Shown: positions 59,685-64,000 of the stretch, piece by piece
How positions within the stretch are numbered: position 1 is the first letter of the stretch
Layout of the letters: the number at the start of each line of letters is the position of its first letter
NCBI RefSeq assembly: GCF_030272615.1
Contig: NC_081414.1
Span: 810,687,069 to 810,751,068 of the forward strand
Length of the DNA stretch: 64,000 nucleotides
Direction of reading: 5' to 3'
From: Cryptomeria japonica
Taxonomy: Eukaryota; Streptophyta; Pinopsida; Cupressales; Cupressaceae
Notes under the pieces: model-generated
Told to the model about the DNA's origin: nothing
Database searches by the model: none
Seen by the model: the letters and a program-made list of their open reading frames with translations, nothing else
Translations under genes and position numbers: made by a program

Positions 59685-59696
59685 ATCTCCCCCTTT
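59685..59696 (-). promoter_or_regulatory. Polypurine tract of the minus-strand element
   Basis: AAAGGGGGAGAT on the minus strand, directly abutting the LTR start TGTTGG. Matches the standard copia tract. Confidence 0.85.
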
Positions 59697-59900
59697 GGCA
59701 TTGATGGCAACACTCATGAGAAAATTTCAAAAGTGTATACAAAACTATAATCCAAAAATGTGTTACCAAAAAAAATATTACCAAAAATGTGTGCTCCCCC
59801 TGAGCATATGATTCTTGTGCTTATTCGATTTTTTCATACCACTACTACCCCTTTGGCATCAATGGAAAAGGTTGTTAAGATGTCAGTATAGTTTGTAGTT

Positions 59901-62900
59901 TCAACCTTGTAACTGGGTAGTTACAATTTGAAATAGATCTGCCAAAATTAAGTTAATACTCTCCATAAAATTTTTACTGTCTCTGATGGTTGTTTCTATC
60001 CTTTGAACTCTACCGGTGAGATGTTGCATGTGCTCTGCCAGTGTCCTTTGTCCCTGTACAAGTGCCTCAGATATCTCTTTCTGAATGAATTCTAGATAGT
60101 CCAATCTTGGACTCAATCTTAATCTTAAACTTTTTGCCTTATTCTCTATTTCCTCCTTTTCTCTTCCCAACTTTAGTAATTCATCCTCAAAATTTGTTAT
60201 CTGATGTTCAAAAATTGATAGTGTATCTGGTGAGTTAACAAAATTATCTGCAAGTTTATTTATTAAATCCTATACCTTGCTTATTTGCTTATCTATATCA
60301 GCTGTTAGTAGGTTTGTCTTGCAGGTGTCTTTGTACAAAGTCTTGAACTCTTTTAGTATATTACATAGTTCTGGTAGAAGTGTGTCAAATTCTCTGGTAC
60401 ACTTCTTTATCTGATTTTCAAAGAATTTTTGCTTTTCAATTTCTACCTTATTCTTCAAGGCCTCTTGCTCAATTGTCACTGTGTTTTCATTGATGTATTT
60501 TGACAAAATTTCAATTTGATTTAATGAATCCTTATTGTGTATGCTACAGTTAGGAGCTAACCTCTTTGAAATTGGTATGGTGTCATCTATAGCCTTATAA
60601 GCTTTTGAGCTGCAATATGTTATCTTCTTAATTGAATCTAAGAGTACTTATGTTACATTGGTTGATTTATATCCTGCTGATGAGGAACCAATACTCTGAA
60701 TACCACCGGTGGTAGAAGTAACCAAGCTTGTTGTGACCTCTGGTAGGTCAATCTGTGTTTCCATTTCTTTAAGCAATGGTTTTTGGTCTTCTCCTGTTGC
60801 CGGTGGAGTTGTTTCCATGTGATCCTGTCCCTGTTCTAGAGCTTGTTGCTCTTCTTGTCTCTTTGTTTGTTTCTCTACCTCAGTTTGAGTCTGAGTTTCT
60901 ACCTATTGTTCTTTGTCACCTGTCGATCTCTCTTGTGTTTTATCAGTTTTCTCAGCTACCGGTGGCTTACTATCCATGTCTGTCTTACCAGTTGCATCTT
61001 TATCCACCACAATGTTGATTTTTTGTGTATCAACATCTACTATATATAAGATTTCAAGCTTAGGATTGACATCCTGTTCATTCATAGTTTTAACTACCAG
61101 TTGATCTTCTATAGTTGTTGTTGTTGTCGTTACTAGTGGAGTAGTCAAAGGAGGTGGGGTTAAGTTGTCTTTAACTTTGATACTAGGTGGTCCACCAACT
61201 TTACCTTTACCCTTGTCCTTGTCCTTTTGGTATACATTTATAGGTTTATGGCTCATATATTCTTCCTCTTTTTTTTTTTTAACGAGGAATGTGTCCCATG
61301 TATTTTTTGTTTCATTAGTCACTTCATTAACTCTTCCTACCATTAATGCAGTGTGTCGGTGTGCAGTAGAGAATACTAACCGGTTGGCTTCAACAATTAA
61401 ATCATCAATTTCTTTAGGTGAGTTCACTGGGTACACAGCAAGTAGCTTTTCTATCTTGATTTTCTTGTCAAGTTCTACTACTGCTTGTCTTCTTGCTTCC
61501 AATCTTTGAAATAGTTCATTTTGTACTTCATCTACTACTTCCATAAAAAATTTCTTATACATGTCCATGTGCAAAATAACACTATTTTCTACTTGTTCTT
61601 TTTCATCTATTGTCAGAGTGTTATGCAATTTTTCTATATTCTTTAGTTTTCCTTCCTCTGTAATTTCATTCAACAGTATGTCAAGATGGGCCATGTCTTG
61701 ATTTGCCCTCTTCTTCTTCTTAGGTGTTAGTTTCTTCTTTGGTGTAGCTTTCCTAACCAGAGATCTCACTGCTTGTTGTTTTTGTCTTGTCCTCCTAGGT
61801 GAGGGTGTGGTTGCCAATGAGGGATCTCTTTTTCTTACAACTCTTTTGAAAGTTGCAGGCATGTCATTCTCCAAAGAAGTACCTACCCATGATAGCTGAG
61901 TTTTAGGTTGTAGAGTTCCTAACTCTTCCTCAGTAATACCTGTTTGTTTCATCACATCTTCTTTAATGGCCTTTGCCTGTCTAGAACCTCTTCTCACAAC
62001 TCCTTTGACCTTCTTCACTCTCTTCTTAGATTGGATTTGTTTTTCTATGGTCTCATCACTACCAATACTTCTTCCTTCGGTTCATTTGATTCTTCTAGAA
62101 GTGCTTTAGCATATGTTTCAATGATGCGGTCATCAGTCTCATAACCCATTTCTGTTACCCAAATTGTCCTTGGGATGACTGCTTCCATCCATATCTCATC
62201 CTTTTTTATTACAAAGCATATGTTATCTTTGTACTTGTCAACAATTTTCTGTGACAATCTGATTCTCTTCTTCATTTTAGCCTTAAGTGCTTGAAAGAAA
62301 TCATGGATATTTTTTTCCTTATCTTCTCCCATATTGTTGAATAGTTCTGTCAATTGTTTTCCTACCAGTATATCAAATCCAAGTTCTTTGTAGCCTATAC
62401 CGGGAACTTGTTTGGTTATATGTAGCATTAAACATACTAGTAGATTTCCAAACCTAAAAGTTCCTTTCTTATCCTTCTTAATCTTGCCTAGGTTGTCAAT
62501 TAACTCTTCCTTCAACCATTCACATATATCAATCTTTACATTGTCTATGATCATGTCATAAGCACTCTCAATGCATAAACTTGAGACTGAATTGAGTCTA
62601 TTTGCATGAGTTGCTTTATACCCTAATATCATGCTAACAAATCTCACATTTATATTTGTTACATCATTTACTCTTAAGGACCTTCTGTCGGATGTTACAC
62701 TAGTTAGCTTAGTAACTAGGTCATTTGAGACCTTCTTGGTTTTATCTAGCCTTTTACCGGTGGACGTTAACCTTGTCACTGCTTTGACAACTTCCTTGGT
62801 AATTTTATGAATTGCATCTAACCAGAAAATTTCTCCATGAACCCTGCTTAAGACTATCCTAATCACATCCTTGGGAAATTCAGGAATGCAGAGGATTTCG

Positions 62901-63124
62901 GTAAATCCTAGGGTTTCAATGATTTAATGTTTCGGTTTTACATTTTCGGATTCATCACATATGACAGATTTATACATTGTTTTGATTTCTTCATTTCCTA
63001 ATTCCTCTATGTTGTAGTGGATGTAAATTCTGGGGTCTTTAGCATAGACAACTCCTTGTGGAATTTGAGAAAAAGCACCTACATTGTCATCTTTCTTTGC
63101 TACCTTGGGAACTAGTTGAAACAC
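59901..63124 (-). other. Unrecognised extra coding region of the pol-less element (fossil part)
   Basis: Several long minus-strand open stretches, the largest at 60,903-62,018 (371 codons) and 62,045-62,866 (273 codons). In element order: a small part (VYAKDPRIYIHYNIEELGN); a globular part with LCIESAYDMIIDNVKIDICE, FRFGNLLVCLMLHITKQVPG and TEMGYETDDRIIETYAKAL; a strongly basic Ser/Pro/Lys segment (TPSPRRTRQKQQ, TPKKKLTPKKKKRAN); a helical stretch ending NTWDTFLVKKKKEEEYMSHK; a Thr/Pro-rich acidic linker; and a coiled-coil end (EQEALKNKVEIEKQKFFENQ; IQKEISEALVQGQRTLAEHM). I do not recognise the family. Basic tract and coiled coil suggest a nuclear or chromatin-associated, self-associating protein; that is inference only. 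Confidence 0.55.
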
Positions 63125-63739
63125 GGGCCTGGGGCATTTTTATAACTTTGACTACAGTAGGGTTTTCTATATATTCAAGTGCAAAGGTGGATGCCATGAT
63201 GATAAATACATTTTTCTATCTTTTGATTGCTTGAAGTGCTTCGCCTCTTTGCTTGAAATCCCTTAGCTCAGCAAATTTGGCGCTCTACGAATGTTTGAAA
63301 TCATGGTGAAATTAAATGGAGCCAAAACCAAAAATTTATAGTGTTTATTTGCCATCTACCATAATTAATGCATGTTGGTTAAGTATTCACTTAACATTGT
63401 CTACTGGTAATGAAGTAATTTCCCACTTCTTATCTCTAACCGAGGGAATAATAGCATATGTCTCATTTATTGTCAAACCCTCAAAGAAGATTTTCTTCAG
63501 TTTGATGAAGAGCTTCCTGCCGATGGAGTACTGCTATGTCCTGTTGGTGAAGCATCACTCTATTCTACCGGTGAAGTATTGATTGGTTCTACCGGTCGAG
63601 TATTCCCAACATTTAGGTCATCTTTTCTAATCCATTATTTTGATAATTTTGTCTTTACCTCTTCAACTTTTTCTTTCCCTTCCAAGCTAGAACTTTTGTT
63701 ATCTGCCGGTGATCCTTTACTTCTACAGAATTTTGCAAT

Positions 63740-64000
63740 ATGGCTAATTTTGTTACATGCATAACAAGTTACATTATTTTTCTAAATAGCTTTGCCATAA
63801 CCTATGCCGGTTTGTGTTCTACATTGATTAGATAGGTGTCCAAATCTTCCACAAACATAACATCTTACATTCATTCTACAATTTTCAAAGTTGTGACCAA
63901 TTTTGTTATATTTTGAACATTGACCGGTGGGTGTGTTGATGTTCTGATAATTTCTAGATTTACATTGATTTTCTCTATGCCCATAATTATTACAGTTAAA
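63740..64000 (-). other. Gag-type zinc-knuckle array, four Cys/His units
   Basis: Minus-strand reading with CNNYGHRENQC (63,975-64,000), CSKYNKIGHNFENC (about 63,890-63,930), CYVCGRFGHLSNQC (63,825-63,870) and CYACNKISHIAKFC (63,730-63,775). Two fit the C-x2-C-x4-H-x4-C gag knuckle fully; the others are variants. Four closely spaced knuckles are more than the one or two usual in copia gag. Part of the fossil above. Confidence 0.75.

Larger units (their letters stand above)
59700..64000 (-). mobile_element. Internal part of a pol-less, copia-like LTR element
   Basis: Minus-strand internal region ending at the polypurine tract and running off the window. At its window-edge side are gag-type zinc knuckles (63,740-64,000), followed by a short Ser/Pro/Thr-rich linker and then about 3.2 kb of unrecognised coding DNA up to the LTR. 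No protease, integrase, RT or RNase H motif was seen between the knuckles and the LTR. I infer a non-autonomous LTR element with gag plus an extra ORF. It is broken a handful of times but better kept than the copia element it interrupts, so it is probably younger. Its 5' LTR and gag start lie outside the window. Confidence 0.7.

Noticed and set aside
61165-61509. Plus-strand hydrophobic open stretches (60,776-61,509) resembling membrane proteins
   Set aside because: They are antisense of Lys/Glu/Asp-rich minus-strand coding DNA; reversed charged codons read as Leu/Phe/Ser and mimic membrane segments.
1-64000. tRNA or rRNA genes
   Set aside because: Apart from the two SINE-like heads, no cloverleaf with intact A- and B-boxes or rRNA sequence was noticed by eye; a tRNA scan was not possible.

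Overview
The window looks like nuclear DNA of a seed plant with a very large, repeat-rich genome, most likely a gymnosperm such as a conifer. The evidence is a low density of host genes (two F-box genes and one mobile-domain remnant in 64 kb), decayed LINEs, Ty1/copia and Ty3/gypsy fossils nested in or abutting one another, long AT-rich spacers, and plant-type families (F-box/kelch-like, DUF4283, plant mobile domain). The assignment to gymnosperms is inference; no marker gene settles it.

Layout. 1-8183: the 3' half of a LINE (reverse transcriptase thumb, zinc-binding domain, RNase H), part of which, with about 1.15 kb of following DNA, is repeated three times head to tail with a period near 2.4 kb. 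8184-9235: an unrecognised coding remnant and a LINE-like 3' tail. 10.66-11.07 kb (minus): a LINE ORF1 (DUF4283) remnant. 11.57-12.94 kb (plus): an F-box gene whose last 85 codons are cut off by a stop. 12.95-15.85 kb: AT-rich DNA with a tRNA-derived SINE remnant and an 89-bp tandem duplication. 15.86-18.33 kb (plus): a long unrecognised charged, coiled-coil coding region followed by LTR-like DNA. 19.26-21.86 kb (minus): a Ty3/gypsy gag-protease fossil with a primer site and the start of its LTR. 25.5-27.9 kb (plus): a second LINE ORF2. 28.15-29.83 kb (plus): another unrecognised charged coiled-coil region. 31.1-33.1 kb (minus): a plant mobile domain (PMD) remnant.

34.0-34.9 kb: LTR-like DNA with a row of AT palindromes, abutting a Ty1/copia pol fossil (34.9-37.4 kb, plus). 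39.9-40.24 kb: another LTR-like block. 43.1 kb: a SINE-like head. 43.9 kb: a long-stem hairpin. 44.16-44.66 kb (minus): LINE RNase H. 44.83-46.33 kb (minus): a copia fossil. 46.75-48.26 kb (plus): an apparently intact F-box gene, paralogous to the one at 11.6 kb and sharing its core promoter. 49.0-53.5 kb (plus): a Ty3/gypsy chromovirus fossil. 55.0-58.9 kb (plus): a Ty1/copia fossil cut by a minus-strand element that starts at about 58.9 kb and runs off the window. That element has a clear LTR and polypurine tract, four gag zinc knuckles and a very long unrecognised coding region where pol would be expected.

How the parts relate. The F-box proteins would be substrate receptors of SCF ubiquitin ligases, and only the 46.8 kb gene looks fully functional. 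The rest is transposable-element sediment. The most unusual signal is the recurrence of long, pol-less coding regions (globular part, then a lysine/arginine/proline-rich stretch, then coiled coil) at 15.9-18.3, 28.2-29.8 and 59.9-63.1 kb, two of them directly before an LTR or LTR-like block. They may be extra ORFs of non-autonomous LTR elements. All family calls come from reading motifs by eye; no database search was run.
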